Shown here piece after piece: positions 24,780-38,240 of a stretch of DNA of 64,000 nucleotides. The stretch's first letter is position 1. The number at the start of each line of letters is the position of its first letter. The translations under genes and the position numbers were made by a program. The notes under the pieces are model-generated. The model had not been told where the DNA came from and ran no database searches. It was given only the letters and a program-made list of their open reading frames with translations. This stretch comes from Zhengitettix transpicula (Eukaryota; Arthropoda; Insecta; Orthoptera; Tetrigidae): positions 217,898,746-217,962,745 of the forward strand of contig CM073590.1 in the NCBI GenBank assembly GCA_037074705.1. Reading direction: 5' to 3'.

Positions 24780-25560
24780 GCAAGCAGACAATTTACGACG
24801 ACTTTACCAGACTGGACTGATATTCGCTCCACATTGGAACAATTATTCCCTCCAGAGCTCTTCCAAAAGTTTATCTCACTACTTACTTAACCCTGGGCGC
24901 CAGAGAAGGAAAAAGTCACAATTCCATATGGGATGGCACGATAAGTAAACTAATGGTGTGGATAAATTTACTCACGCTGTGATGCGATTAGCCAACACAA
25001 GCCGTTACAGTGGAATTGAGCTATAAAACTCGGCGTTATCCTGAATGACCGGCCAAAAAAAAAAAAAAAAAAACGAGAGCGGAGTGAGATAGTTGCAGTG
25101 AATAGCGGCGGGGGCAACCCCAAGATTAATTCACAATTTCAGAGCAGCACGTTATTGGTCGTGTATCGGTTTGTCGGCGTTGAGTTATGTGGCAATGCGG
25201 TCTCTGCGACATCTTGCAACCATGTTCGGTTTAGCAACGCACTTTGGTCGTAATGGTGCGGCCAAATTTACCGCAACCATAAAGCCGCCTAATAATCTCA
25301 GCAACACGGTTTCGCTGAATAAGGTAATAAGGGAAACTACTTCGGTTTCCAGAATTAAACCAGAGCACTAACCGAGTAAATGATGTCTTGGAAATCAGAG
25401 CTAACGTCCTGTTCGCAGGGCCACGTTTTCCACGGAATAATTTCAAGGTCTCTCTTTCCTCCCGTGACTCAGAATTTTGTTTCTGCAGTTAACAATTTAG
25501 AGCTACTTTACGAGTCATACTTGAAGATCCGCATTTCACTAATGTGTAACCTAATTGCGT
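24780..25560. other. Paired GC-richer islands around a poly(A) run
   Basis: Two complex segments (24780-25050 and 25080-25560) are separated by 19 A residues at 25055-25073. Frames of 66-81 codons on both strands of the second segment have no recognisable domain. AATAAGGTAATAAGG near 25320 resembles a splice donor. The A run may be the tail of an old insertion. Confidence 0.25.
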
Positions 25561-25904
25561 CAGCTACAGGTGTTACGTTGTTTGTTTGTTCCTGTCATAA
25601 TTATAGTTGCAATTGTAATGATTAAAAATATACTCTCAGTTTCATCAAGTGTTTCAGATGTGTGCATATTCGAGAGAAATATTATCTGGCGTCTTGACAT
25701 GAAACACAAACAAAAAATACTCTTAAATCGCGTAACTACTCGTACTACAAGTTCATCATTCGGTTTCTCGCCGAATTGTCGGTAACACTGCCATATATAG
25801 TGGGAAGAAAAGTCTGTAATTATTATTAACCAGATATTTTGAGCCTTAATTTACTTATTTCTTAACTTCTTTACTGTTAGTTGGTCTTTTCAGCTCTTTA
25901 CTAT

Positions 25905-26115
25905 GTTTCATGTACGGCCTGGAGTTTCTACGGAAGAACAGATTCCTCGTCGTTCAGTATCGTGACTCGTTTGTCGTTTGTGTTTGTGCTTCTTCCTAGT
26001 GTGCGTGTCATGTTTCGTTTTTATTCTCTCCATATTTTATGACAGTTAATTCTCTAAGTATTTATTTTTTTTACCTAGTTTGATTACTGTAAATATTATA
26101 TTATAACCTGAGAAA
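25905..26115 (+). mobile_element. LINE-like 3' tail, family D, copy 1
   Basis: The segment from CGGCCTGGAGTTTCTACGGA through TTTGTGTTTGTG, ATTTTATGACAGTTAATTCT and GTAAATATTA matches 49455-49690 on the other strand. It ends in ATTAAAGATTTATTATTATT, a simple-repeat tail like those of non-LTR elements. No reverse transcriptase sequence is seen upstream, so it would be a 5'-truncated or non-autonomous copy. Confidence 0.6.
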
Positions 26116-26119
26116 CATT

Positions 26120-27350
26120 AAAGATTTATTATTATTACTACGTAGTACTTTTAGTTATTTTGGACAGTAAAATTATTAGTTATTTGCATTTGCATATGTT
26201 AACTTATAATTATTATTAATAGTAGCTTCTAATAATTATATTATAATTTGATTTAATGACGTGTCCTATTTTCTCATTCCAGGTCTACTGGAATAAATAA
26301 ATCAAATCAACAATCAGTTTAACACACTAAAAATTATTATTTCTATTTTGTAAAAAATATTTCTAATATTTTCTATTTTTATTTCTTTAATAATACTATT
26401 CGTTTTCTATTTTTAATTCAATTATCAATAATTATGTATTAAATCAATTTAAGTGAAGTAGTAAATATATTTTAACTCATAAAAATAAGTTTTTCCGCGC
26501 CGATCACAATGATTTGGTCTACAAATAGTCTCTTCAACGATTGGCTTCCTCTTGGTCGAATTTTGTTACTATTTATTATACGTGATAATAGCATAATTTT
26601 TTTATATGAAACCACTCTTAACCTTTCATTACAGAAGACTGTAATTTTTCTCCACCTGCAAAATGATAATCTGGTTTAGAACTCGCATCATAATGGGGCT
26701 GAAAAATTTACCCAAACTCGAACGTCACTTTACGTTCCCCAGAATCACGGCTTCAATAAAGTTATAAATTAGGAAATCAAGGCTCAGACGTATTGAACAC
26801 TCTTTCCCTTACATATATTTCATGAAGTCATCCATCCGTTGATTCATAAAAAAACTCTTTCAGTAAGATAAAGTTTAGAATAATTCTCGTATAATTGTTT
26901 AATTTAGACCAGAGTGATAAATTCATGGTAAATTCCTTCCTTTAATTTAAAATTACAAAATCAACTGTTGTAATTGTCGTGTAATTAGATTTATTATCTA
27001 TAAATTAAAAGTAAATGGACAAACAAGAAAATTATATTTTGAGGTATATATTTAAAGAAATATGAACGTAAGAGAAATTTTTTAATATACTTATTAGATA
27101 AGACTTTTTTTCCTTAACATAATTAGAATACAAAATAATTAAAATGACATTCTTTAAATTTTATAAAATTTATTTTTAAAAAATTTGATTTTGGCTGCAA
27201 TTCCATACTACTAACTATTCAATCGCGTTTTTACGTATACTTCATGCTGTTACTACAATGGCTATGAAGTTTCTTGATAATAGTGTTTAATATTCGGTGG
27301 AAGAAGGAAGAAAGAAATAAACTTATGTTTCTTACAGTTTAAAACATTTC
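26120..27350. other. AT-rich stretch with no recognisable feature
   Basis: Very AT-rich; no supportable gene or repeat. Confidence 0.5.
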
Positions 27351-27766
27351 TTTTCGTCAGGAAAACGGGTTAAGATTCAGAGGTGGGCACAAGACTCCAA
27401 ATACTTCTTAACGAAATAAACCAACTAGATTCAGCTTATTCCAGAGGCTCGGGTATCGAGTATATCGCGTCTGACTGTTCGTAATTTGTTGTTACTTATA
27501 AACAACGGGGTCACCCGGCCTGAAATGTCTTCATAATACTTTCATTTACTGGTCCACTTCAGTTAAAAATATGTTGTTTTTTTCTCTCTCCACTTACAAA
27601 TATGTTATAGTAATAGTGAGATTAAAAATATATCTCTAATCTGTGCATCCCTTAGTGTTCTATCGCTTTTGGCAATTTTTGTAAAATTTTCAGCAAAGGG
27701 TTCCGTGGATTGTTTTCTACTTCGATGTCATATAGAATTATTAATTTTTATTATTATTTCTTTCTA

Positions 27767-28345
27767 TATTGCACACCCGTGAGAAAATTCTCTTCACTTG
27801 GTCCCCGGGAGGATGTTTGCATCTCAAATTGAGAGATTACGTTAACAGATTTTCAGTCGGTTCGGATTACAATGCAAACGCTGCAGACAGCCTGTGGTAA
27901 CGGATTTTGAGGGGCACCACAACAGATCACGCGGGCTGATCTGGAGATTTTGATTGGTCCCCCGCTTTCTAGCAAGAGGTTCGTCACTTGAGAAGGGGGT
28001 TTTCTCTCAGTCTGGATCCACTTTTTAAATTAGTCTTGCTACTGCCGTCTTTGGGGTTGCAAGGGTTCCTGGCCGCTCTCTTCTCAGCCTTTCACTGTAA
28101 ATATTAAACTATATCTTTAACTTCATAGTGCTTCCTGATTATTTCATGTCTCTGGAGGGTACTGAATTTCCAAGTATCTCACGTTATCAACGTTCCTATT
28201 TTCTATCCTAGAAGTCTTCCTATCAACGCTGAAGAAGAGACGGCGCTGGATTTTCCTCCGAACTGATCCTATTCAGTCTGATCATTTACGTACCTTAGCT
28301 CAAACTAAATGTTATTGACATCCATGTTATTTCTGTCTCGGAGTA
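27767..28345 (+). repeat. Interspersed repeat family F, copy 1
   Basis: It aligns at roughly two-thirds identity by eye with 59800-60330. Shared blocks are GTGAGAAAATTCTCTTCAC, CACGCGGGCTGATCTGGAG, GCAAGAGGTTCGTCAC, TTTTCTCT, TTTCATGTCTCTGGA and TTTTCTATCCTAGAAGTCTT. No protein domain is visible in any frame. It may be the untranslated region of a larger element. Confidence 0.65.
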
Positions 28346-28749
28346 GTTACAGGTACGATGTGTTACATGGAAGAATTTAGAGTCATAAAAAATATTTCTG
28401 ATATAGGAAATAGGGTATTATAGAGGAAAGAAATAGCACGACTACCCTATTACTTTTCGATTATTTTATTTGTAAATAATTTCAATTACTTCGCTCACAT
28501 ACTCTGTTCGCAACCACATTTATTCCTATAAAAATACTATAATCATTTTCTTACTGCGAATAGTGAATATAAATATAAAACCATTACAAGTAAATCAATA
28601 ATATTATTTCATCCTGAACACAGTTATCTCAACGGAAACTGAGTATCCTTCAATACTTATTAAGCAACTTATTTTTAAAAACAGAATATTTTTTAATTTC
28701 ACATAATTAAACCTTCAATCTTCATTGCGTTTTGTTCTTCCTGAAGTTT

Positions 28750-29180
28750 TATTGGTTTTTTACGTTCACATTATTGTGTGTTGAAGGTTTGTTGCGAACA
28801 TGAGGGTATAAAGGCCAGCTTTCTCCATCAGTACCCGCCTTCCGTCGCCATAGGCAACAGCCGTCGGCGAGAGCTATCCAAATTAAGGCCCTTTGTGGGA
28901 AATGGGTTCCGAGATTGCTCAAGAAATAATTACCAATTAGTAGATTGAAGCAGCAAGTCCCGTTGGATGTAAACGACACGGAGCTTGCAGGAGACGCGAC
29001 ACGGAAGCCACTCGGTATTAAAACGCGTAACAACACACAAAACATTCTGGGCTGCTCTGATTCATTCTACTGGATAAAAGATCAAAGGCTGGAGCAGAGA
29101 CGGAGGGTCAGCTTTACAGTTGCAAAATTGTCCGCTGCACCATTTAACGAGCGTTTGTTACTGTTTGGTAAATTCTATTA
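28750..29180. other. GC-richer unique island
   Basis: A complex 430-bp block. The longest frame (98 codons, minus strand) is not recognised and overlaps a 78-codon plus-strand frame. Words such as CCCACAAAGGGCCTTAATTT on the minus strand look like transcription-factor sites. Candidate regulatory island or isolated exon. Confidence 0.25.
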
Positions 29181-31190
29181 ATGAAGGACAGTCAGTAATG
29201 CTACGAACTTTCATCGTTACATTAATATACCCTCTACACTCAAGGACCAGAAAAAGGATATGGTTTCAGAGATGTATTATGCTAACTGTTTTAGGTAGGT
29301 GGAGCATAGATCAGTGTAAATCGACGTTAACTTCAAGGATTTCATCACAAACAAAATAAAAACAAATGAAATATAAATTCTGGTATATAAATTGTGATGT
29401 AGCTCACCAAAATGAAAATAATGGCGCCAGGGGGACCAAGAGTGGAGTCCAAATCACCGCTTCACAAATGTACAAGAAATTTTACCTGAGACAGCAACAT
29501 TTATGAATTACATAAATTTCAAACATGAATATGCATATAAATATTACAAAACAGGTTAGCTACGAACGCTAAACGGGATGGCAGCAGAAGTGGACTGTGA
29601 AAAGTGTGGAACTACAACCATACGCAGGATAATCACTCTCGCTTGAAGAAATTATTATACGTTTCTAATGGGAATATAAGCTTGTAGAAACAAAAATATA
29701 AAGTAAATAGATCAAAGAAAATCCATGACGTTAAAGTTTTTCATATAATTCCCCAGGAAAGGACAAGTATAATATTATACTATATATCTAGTTTTTAAAC
29801 ACTTCCGGAAAGTGGTATGGACTAAAGAGTTGTATAAAAGACGAAAAAAAATAAACATAGTACTAATCATATGGTTACTTTGACAAAAAATTCTAAGCCT
29901 ACAAATGGAAGAATGGAAGTAAGGTACAGCTCATTTGATTAACGATCAACTCCTTTCACACTTAAATATTAGAATAGTCGAAGATACAAATGTGTGTACC
30001 GCTGAAATTTACACAAAAATCAGAAACATGTGGCCTATAGATTTCCTGTAATGTTAGTAGTATGGAAGAAGATATACTTGGAAGGCCTATAATGTATCGC
30101 TACGCGTGTAGGAAGAGGACGAGACGTTATCGATTATGGAAAATCAAATACCAGAAACTACGAAATTATAAGAAAACCAAGAACAAAATTTTCATAAAAG
30201 ATATTTATAAAATGAAACAGACTCTCTGAATAAAGAACCTCAAAGTAATAAAATGAATCGGAAATCTGAAAGTTCGATAAATAAGTAATTAAGAGGGTAG
30301 TCTCTGATAGTATGGATTTAATACTGAATCAAATAATGAAAAATTGTCAGCAAGTAAATGAAACACACACAAATAATCTGCGTAAATGATCCACTTGGAC
30401 CTGTGATCAATTTCTTGTGTACTGATAGTGTGAATACAGCTGAAATATATCTCAGTGCCAATTCACAGCGCGACTATTCGTCTGACGGTACAGAAAGTAT
30501 ATAAGTGGAGTGGAAATTTCAAAAGCTGCGTAAATTCTATGGAGGACGCACCGCATCCATGCAAGGCTATTGATAATCGAAGATACTTCCGCTTAAATAT
30601 TTATAGACGCACTTCTTTTTAAAATGTCAACAAATTCTGTATATAATTCTTCTATCCTTACTCATCTGTCTCCTAGTAAGGAAGTGAGTTTTTTCTTCAA
30701 GATTTTTAAAATTATTTAGACTGTTTTATGCTTCATTATTATTTAATTTGACTCACCTTTCTAAAATATAAGTAGAAATACGCGTGTGTGTAATTATTTG
30801 AGTTAATACGCTATATCTCAACAGTAGGTTAAATACTTATCCTTAAATATTCGTCGAATTAGGAATTTAACAATAGAATTACCCCATTTAAAAAATCATG
30901 TTAATGAACGAAAATTTTCATTTATCGGTGTATGACATTATGTAATTTCAGCACTTTAATGTAATTGTAATTTCGTATCAGTTGTGATAGCGCTGTGCCG
31001 TATTTATCGTACTTATTAAGTCTGATGTCTAACATTTGGGTTAGAGGATCATGGAATATTCTTCAGATTTTTAACGAAAATGTTCAAGCGTATTTGGTAA
31101 CATGCCAAAAGATATAATTTTGGTTTCTGTATTGAAATGTCTTCAATTTGACGTCAATACACGCTTATAAATTTATATATTTTTGTTGTT
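29180..31190. other. Two-kilobase stretch with no clear feature
   Basis: Slightly higher GC than the surrounding desert, with scattered short frames that could be the ruins of an old element. I could not identify any domain, repeat partner in the window, or RNA gene. Confidence 0.4.
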
Positions 31191-31250
31191 TCATTAGCCG
31201 GAGGATTCTGACATGACGCGGCTGTGCTGAGCCCTGCAGTCAATACTTAC

Positions 31251-31379
31251 AGATGTAGCTGCTCCCGGAAGCTGGCATGACTGGCACAGGATGTTTGCTC
31301 CCCCAGCGCTAATATTGGTGGCTGGCTGTTTGCCTGGACCCAACCCAGCCAACTTCTCCTTCAAAACATCTTCCTTACG
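31251..31379 (-). CDS. Candidate internal exon of an unknown gene
   Basis: On the minus strand a pyrimidine/T-rich tract ends in TATAG at 31384-31380. It is followed by 43 open codons and then a near-consensus splice donor, GTAAGTATT, at 31250-31242. The exon is exactly 129 bp, so it keeps phase. GC is far above the flanking DNA. The peptide begins RKEDVLKEKLAGLGPGK and contains a CQSC pair in ILCQSCQLPGAATS. The frame continues past the donor for 18 more codons to a TAA at 31196-31194. I recognise no family. The strong donor, acceptor, phase and composition together make this the best exon candidate in the window, but a chance open frame in a regulatory island cannot be excluded. No partner exons were identified. 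Confidence 0.35.
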
Positions 31380-31389
31380 CTATAAATAA

Positions 31390-34300
31390 ACCTTCAATAA
31401 ACAGGTAAAAGTGTCTACACGCCGAAGGCCATAAGCTACTTACGCGAAAATCAATACGGACCTTCGTGAACGAAGTGAAACCAAACAAATATTGAAATTG
31501 GTCGGACTAATTATTGAGTAGTCAATGAAGTAGAGTTTTGGAAATTTTTCATGAAAAGTTTCATTTAAGTTACGAGTTGCTAAATATAAAAGAAATTCTT
31601 TTAACGTCATTTTAAATTAATATACTGGCAGGTCCGCGAGAGATATGTATGTATAATCACATAGCCGAACTCAATAAGAATGTAACTTTGGACAGAGTAA
31701 ACTTCAATTCCAATATGTAAAATTAAAATATAATATTCAATAAAGTGGGAAAATTACGAAGTATCTCATTTATCTTGGTAAATATTCGTGGTACAAATAA
31801 ATAACATCACGGTTACCTATTTTCTGCCCTCATTTTGAAAATATCTACTTAAATATTTTTCACACCCATACTATACCAAAGGAATGGAACGTCAAAATAT
31901 ATAATAAAAGTTTCAAGAAAATGTAGGTAAAACGCTTTCAAGTACATAGAAAGAGTTATAAAAATAATAATATACTTAAGGCGACTTCTAGACGTTCAAT
32001 ATTATCATAAATACAACAATTTATATTCTACAAATATATTAACCATCTCTAGATCATATTAATTACACAGTATATTGAGTCAATAATAAAAGAGTTAGAT
32101 TTTATTGCACAATACCTGGGTGATATTGCGCAATATTGGTTTAGTTTTGTCTCCGCTTAAATATATTGTGCAATATTATTGAATATAATATATTGATCGT
32201 CTAGGGGTACTTTAAGGTAAGCCCGGAAGTGAATAAAATTTATTCAGTAACTGTTTATAGTAAGAGAAAAGATTTCTTCCAAGCAATTCCTCATTTGAAA
32301 TATCTTCATTTATGAGTTTTATGTGACTATAATTCCTAAAAAAAAGTCTTAGAACATTCGACTTTGAGAACTAATATTCTTAAAAGTGTTCACATAAAAT
32401 ATCAGTCCAAAACGTAAAATTTTATTTATCAATACATTATATTGGATTTCAGATTTCTTTGGATGAAATACAACACCAATTAATCATTATTACATCTGTA
32501 TTGGACAAAAATAGTTACAAAAAAATATTTTCCATATTGTAATATTTCTTGTCGAAATTTTTATGATTGAGGGTCTTTGTTCATTACTTGGTTTGTTTAC
32601 CTTAGCTATTTTACGTACCTTATTATTTATTTATTATATCCGATATTTCAACATAAATGTCATTAAATGACAGAATAAATACTTGCATTAAAGTAGTATA
32701 TTTACAAATTAACGGATGAAGACAGGAATATAACCTAGGTATTTTCTAAGTATGAGGTCGCTTATAACCATTTATCGTTGTGTACTTAGTGGACGTCCTG
32801 GGTTTGATACATGTCTTAGTAGAGGTTTCTCTACCTTAAACAGTTTAGTAGCATTTAGAGGTAGCATTTCTTATGACCATGAATTAAATAATTGTACTTC
32901 TGATCAATTTTACACACAAAATTTATTACTCAATAAAGTTCTAAAATTAGATCGTGATGAATGTGCTTCAGTAAATTTTAGGTTTGTTTACATAACATAT
33001 AACAGACACATAAAGCTCGCTTTGTACCAGTACCAACAGAAATGGATCAGTAGTTATATTGATACTAATTGTTATCATAATTTCATAACGATTACACTAA
33101 AATGACGAATAAATATTATTCTATGATTTTAATGAACGGAGAATTTTAATATGTAAAGTAATTTAAAAGTAAATGTTTACAAAAAATATTTAATATTAGA
33201 ATGCGGGTTGCATACACTGCTCGACCTCAGGGGTCATGGACCCTACCTACATATTGAAATTAAAAAACGGCATTAACTGAAGAATGACCCTCCTAGATTT
33301 TATAGAAAGAAAGTCACTATTATAAATATTTAACTAATGTGACTTTTGTACTTAGAAAGTAGGATCAAATAAAACAATTGAATCAAAACGATAATAAGAA
33401 AATTTTTCTTAAACATTAGGTGTATTTTAGGTAGGTTCAAAATTTAAACAATTGTAGTTAAGTTAGATTTAACTACAGAGAATTATCACGATATATCATC
33501 ATAAGAACAAATATAATATGTCGCGGATTATCAAATATAATCAAAACTACATTACGTTAAAAGTGTTACATAGATGAAAACTTTACATTAATTTCAACAC
33601 ATACATTACAATATCTAGAGGTATATATATATAATGATTTAGTATAGGTTTCACAATGTATGTTCCTTTAAATGAACAAAATGATTGATTCAAATATATT
33701 GGTACAAACATTTAAAAAATACACGACATTTAATATATTTTTGTATCATTAATAAATTAGTAGTACTGTTAAGTAGATGCTGAAGACTTCGTATTGTATG
33801 ACTTTAATTGTACTTCAATTTGTTTCAACTCACACAGCTTAGTAAATTGTTTGGCACTTAAAAACTTGGAACAATATTTGTTTAAATGTACGGTAAAGTT
33901 ATTTCTGTTGATTCGGCTTTCACTAAGAAGTTTTTTTAGAATAATAATGCGATAATACCGAATAAAACTAAAAAAATAAATATTATTCCTCGTAGAGAAT
34001 AAAAATTAGTTTCGTTAATTTCGGGCGTTTCATGCGATGTCTTCTGAGTTTTATTAATCATTTTTCTACTATAAAGTGACAGTAATATTGGTTACTAGTA
34101 ATTATTAAATTTTATGTGTGCGTTTATAATATTTTTTCTTTCCAATAAAGCTTCAAATTCATTGCATAATTGATACCAGAATTAAGTTACACTTTTAAAT
34201 TTAAATGGAAACAAATTCTCGATAATCGTAATTTATATAGTTAAAAGAACAGACACATATTAATTTAATAAACTTGAATATTACTACGAAGCAATATTTC

Positions 34301-34550
34301 GCATTAGGTCTTATTATTTACCCACTTATTATGTCTAACATAATGTTTAAATTTTCAAAATATAATAAGATTTCGATAGTCACATAATTTATTTTAATAA
34401 TAATAATTTAATGACAATTTATTTTATAACTACCCACGCAATTAAAAACGTTACATTCAAGCCTTTTTTATATTTAATTATGATTTTAAGAAATTTTATT
34501 AAAAGTAAACACGTATAGTAATAACAACTTTTTTAGGAATGTAAAAAATG
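31390..34550. other. AT-rich desert
   Basis: It contains a plus-strand open frame of 117 codons (32752-33105) without a recognisable domain, signal peptide or splice context, and a cluster of three palindromes near 32.1 kb listed separately. Otherwise I see no gene, RNA or repeat. Confidence 0.45.
32104..32174. promoter_or_regulatory. Cluster of three C/EBP-like palindromes
   Basis: ATTGCACAAT (32104-32113), ATTGCGCAAT (32125-32134) and ATTGTGCAAT (32165-32174) are three versions of the bZIP C/EBP site within 71 bp. The middle one is the perfect palindromic consensus. Starts are 21 and 40 bp apart, close to two and four helical turns. Function is inferred. Confidence 0.35.
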
Positions 34551-34559
34551 AAGGTAGTC

Positions 34560-34955
34560 ATTTTGGCTTGTTGTACTTATTTTTAGTTTCGCCTACTATT
34601 ACTGTGGTTTACCTGACCGATTTAAATTACAGTCATTAGTTGTTTATATTTTTATATAGTTTCGATAGTAGCATGGTTTTTAATTTTAGGTTCTTGTTAA
34701 TGTGAATAGTGCCTTGGTGTTGCGAACATTTGTTGTGAATTTTTGTATGTAAATTAAATATTCCTGTATATTATATTGTATAAGTAATTAGGAATTTTTA
34801 TTTGTACTTCATTTATTTTATATATAATCTGTGTATTGTTCTTAGCAACTTATTTATTATCTATGTACTTAAGCAGGTAACATTTTTGACGAATCCCATT
34901 CCCTCATAAGAGGGGTAACGGAAAATAATTCTATCTATCTATCTAAGCAACTCTT
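34560..34955 (+). mobile_element. Possible LINE 3' end with TCTA tail
   Basis: The stretch ends in GGTAACGGAAAATAATTCTA followed by a few TCTA units, the form of a non-LTR retrotransposon 3' end with a simple-repeat tail. CCCTCATAAGAGGGG just before it is a small hairpin. There is no second copy in the window and no coding sequence, so the call is tentative. Confidence 0.3.
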
Positions 34956-35029
34956 TTTTTAAAAAAAATTGTAATTTTAGTTTCGATTTACGTTCTTCTG
35001 ATTCACTTCACAGCACAGCGTTGAAACTA

Positions 35030-35290
35030 TTGGAATCTATCTTGATTCCGAGGTAATGTGTTAGTGTAAGTAAGACCTGCGATGCGAGCAACAAGTGCAA
35101 GTCTGGAAATTAGCACGGTGAATCACGTAGGCGTCCGCGTCAGTCAGCACGTGAGCCGAATGCGGGGATTCCCTGGAGAGCCCACTAGTAATTACTGACT
35201 TGTTGAATGCGCATTAGCATGCACACACCCTCAAGGTGTGCCGCCTACTGCTTCATCCAAACACCTGTGCACCTGCGTCGAGATTTAATT
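35030..35290. promoter_or_regulatory. Candidate regulatory island
   Basis: A complex patch with homeodomain- and POU-like words (AGTAATTACTGA, ATGCGCATTAGCATGC) and two E-boxes in CACCTGTGCACCTG. There is no open frame. The motif density suggests an enhancer; this is untested inference. Confidence 0.3.
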
Positions 35291-35401
35291 AAAAAAATGC
35301 ATCACTCAGGGCAGCGATTAAGTTTGTTCGTAAGCCCAAAGAATGAATAATAACGAGTACAAGTAGTTACGCAAGCAAGAAGATTGCTCAATTTAACGAA
35401 A

Positions 35402-35405
<4 letters not shown>

Positions 35406-35442
<37 letters not shown>
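35406..35442. repeat. (TA)n microsatellite
   Basis: About 18 TA units. The minus-strand frame with a Tyr-Ile run crossing it is an artefact. Confidence 0.97.
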
Positions 35443-35444
<2 letters not shown>

Positions 35445-35549
35445 GGCGCGAGTTGTCGCCCACCACTGATACCAGATCACACCTCGCATCAATGGATTCC
35501 GATAATTTTAAATTCTCCTTTCCACAATTTACATACATTTATTTGATAC

Positions 35550-38010
35550 TATTCTGTCACTTTCTATCAATTAACGTCTAATAAAAAAAATCTTCTCTTA
35601 CATGTTACGGAAAATTAATTTTTCCAGTTGATTTCGAAGATATTTTAATTAATATCTTGGTTTTTCCACAAATCACCTCGAACGTATTTTTAAGTTTTAA
35701 TAATTTTCGGGCAACGTTTTACAATTTTCTGATGATTTATTATTTGCTGATATTTGTCTTTATATAATACTTCACACTATTTGTACTGCACTTTAGTTGA
35801 ATGTCTTACTTTTTCACTTGATATCTTAAATCTACAAGTATGCGGGAATATAAAATAATAAATTTCTAATTTTTATAATTATCGTCAAACGAAGAAGAGG
35901 GAATAATAAAAATCGTGATATTCTTAATCAAATTAATAGTATTATTACAAAATATTTATAATAGTAACTTACCACCAGCAGTCCTTATTGAAATTTGAAG
36001 TTATTCAGAAACCTAAAACAGAAAACCACTGTTTAAGTTAACTCCGAAACTAATAGGTAAAAATACAATTATTAGTTAATTTAATGTAAAGTTTTATCAA
36101 GTTGATTAAGATGGATGAGACGTCGTGAAAGGTAATGGATTTTATACAATTTTGTCATCTCAGATTTTATAGCCACGATTCTAGAAATTTCGCGAACAAA
36201 GAGATTAGTAGATAGGAACAATCTACGTCATTACCAATTATGAGACTGACAAAGAGAGACAAATCACAAAGTCCCTGAAATGACAACGTTCATAGTATTT
36301 CGTTGTTGAGATCGAGAGTACGTTAAATTCACTGTTTACAGCCGTATTGTCTAATATTAGTTTCGTTTCTGATGACGAAGAGATACCGTTACTACCAAAA
36401 ATGATTTTTCTCGTAGTCTCTATTTTCTCATTTTCACCGTTCCTTCTAAAACTTAATTTTGTTTCTCACCTGCGTTGTTACTCCTATAATGCTAGTTTCA
36501 AAATATTTCAATGACACTGAGGGATAATAAAACAACTTGCATGACAAATAAAGAATTTCATGAATAGCTCAAACAAAACTATAGTAAAGGAAATATGAAT
36601 TAAGTTCTACCGACTAATGGAACTCATTTCCAGAATTAGAGAGTGTATCATTAAAACCTGGCCATTGAAACGGTAATATCTTTGTACGCATTCCGCGTCA
36701 GTTACCGAATATTCAAATTAGGTAGTAATAGCAATACTGACCAACGCTTCGAATCCAATTTCACAAATTGATTTTTTTTCCTATTACCGTGGAATGGAGT
36801 AATGGAAAACAACTTGCTGAGAAGCAGTTACGGCAGTTTACACTCTTAATGAAAAGAAAAACGAAGATCTCCTCTTTATAATTGCCAGCTTCAGTTTTAA
36901 ACTTGTTGCAGAAATTCAATGAACCTTTTTTCAAAAAAAAATATACAGTTGCATATGAGCTAATATACAAAATCAAAATCAGTATATTAAGCAAAGAGCA
37001 TAGCATAATATACACATATTATTTTTGTTTGATAAACATAAAGCATTATAAAATGTCATTCCTTTTAATTAACTTCAATTGAGTGCCACTCAAGTTTTTT
37101 AATCAATTGCACGCTAACACGTTAAATGTGAAAAGTGTATCGCATGATAGGATAATAATATACACGTACGAGTGTTAATAAGCATTGGAATCAAATTAAT
37201 ATTAACATCGCAAAAGACCAAGAGTACGTTTTAAATAAAAATTACCTAATATAATTTCACGATGGTTAAATACTTCCAATCATTTTTAATTTTCTTGTAA
37301 ATCCAAATAAAGGTTCGAAGGGCCAGTTTCAACGTTATTACAAAGTGCAATACACACAAGATAAATGAAAATATTTTTTTCCGAACTGTATATTGAACAG
37401 CAGAAAACTGTAAAACCAAATCTAAGTCGTTTCCTTAAAAAAAAAAATCTCGAATAGTACTTTTTTGTTCAAATTTGTTATAATTTTATGTACACGTCGG
37501 TTAATATTTTCTTAATACTTTAGTAGTAGGACTAACGACAAGTACATTTAAAAACAGTTATTTGAAAAAAAATATGTCGTGTTTTATATGCAGAAAAAAA
37601 TTAGTATTTAATGATTTAATTAATCTAAGAAAATACTACAGTACTGTAGAACATGCATTTCACTTGTAACATTCAACTATCAGGCAAAAGCAAAGGAGTT
37701 GTACGTAATTGTTCAAGTAAACACAATTATAGAATCAACTGTATATAATGGTTATTTATTACACAAGTTTATTCCAAAATGACATTTTATATTAAGTCCA
37801 ATCTTAGTACGGAAGCAACTAATTGTTATGAAACTTGAACGGAAAACATAAGAATTCTATCTTAAGTGAAATTTTATTTTAAAATATTAATTTAAACGGT
37901 AACATATAAATTTAAAGAGGCCTTATTGCATGAAGCCTACACATCTGACAGAGTTTATAAACGCAACACGTAAAACAAAATGAATTTCTTCATAAAATAT
38001 TAGTGTACTC
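35550..38010. other. AT-rich desert
   Basis: No feature can be supported. Sense and antisense frames near 36.8-37.1 kb are Lys/Phe/Ile-rich chance frames. Confidence 0.5.
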
Positions 38011-38019
38011 TTTGTTTAT

Positions 38020-38240
38020 ATTTCATGAGTCGATGAAGAGGAACTAATTAGATGACGCCTCGGCCTTTAATATGCCTCTTTCCTCCCAATAATACACGAA
38101 ACAAGAAGATCAAAGTCCCGGAGCGTTCTGTCGCTTCATTTCTGTTTTAAAACCTCGAAAGTTATTAAACTGAGCAACTACGGTTGCCCAAATAATAAAA
38201 CTTCTCTCTCTTGATCTTCTTTACTTTCCGTTCACGATTT
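38020..38240. promoter_or_regulatory. Candidate regulatory island
   Basis: A compact GC-richer patch with AACTAATTAGATGACGCC and CCTTTAATATGCC, complex and unique in the window. It carries no open frame. Inferred regulatory candidate. Confidence 0.22.

Noticed and set aside
32752..33105. A 117-codon plus-strand open frame as a gene
   Set aside because: AT-rich composition like the flanks, no recognisable motif and no promoter or polyadenylation context that stands out.
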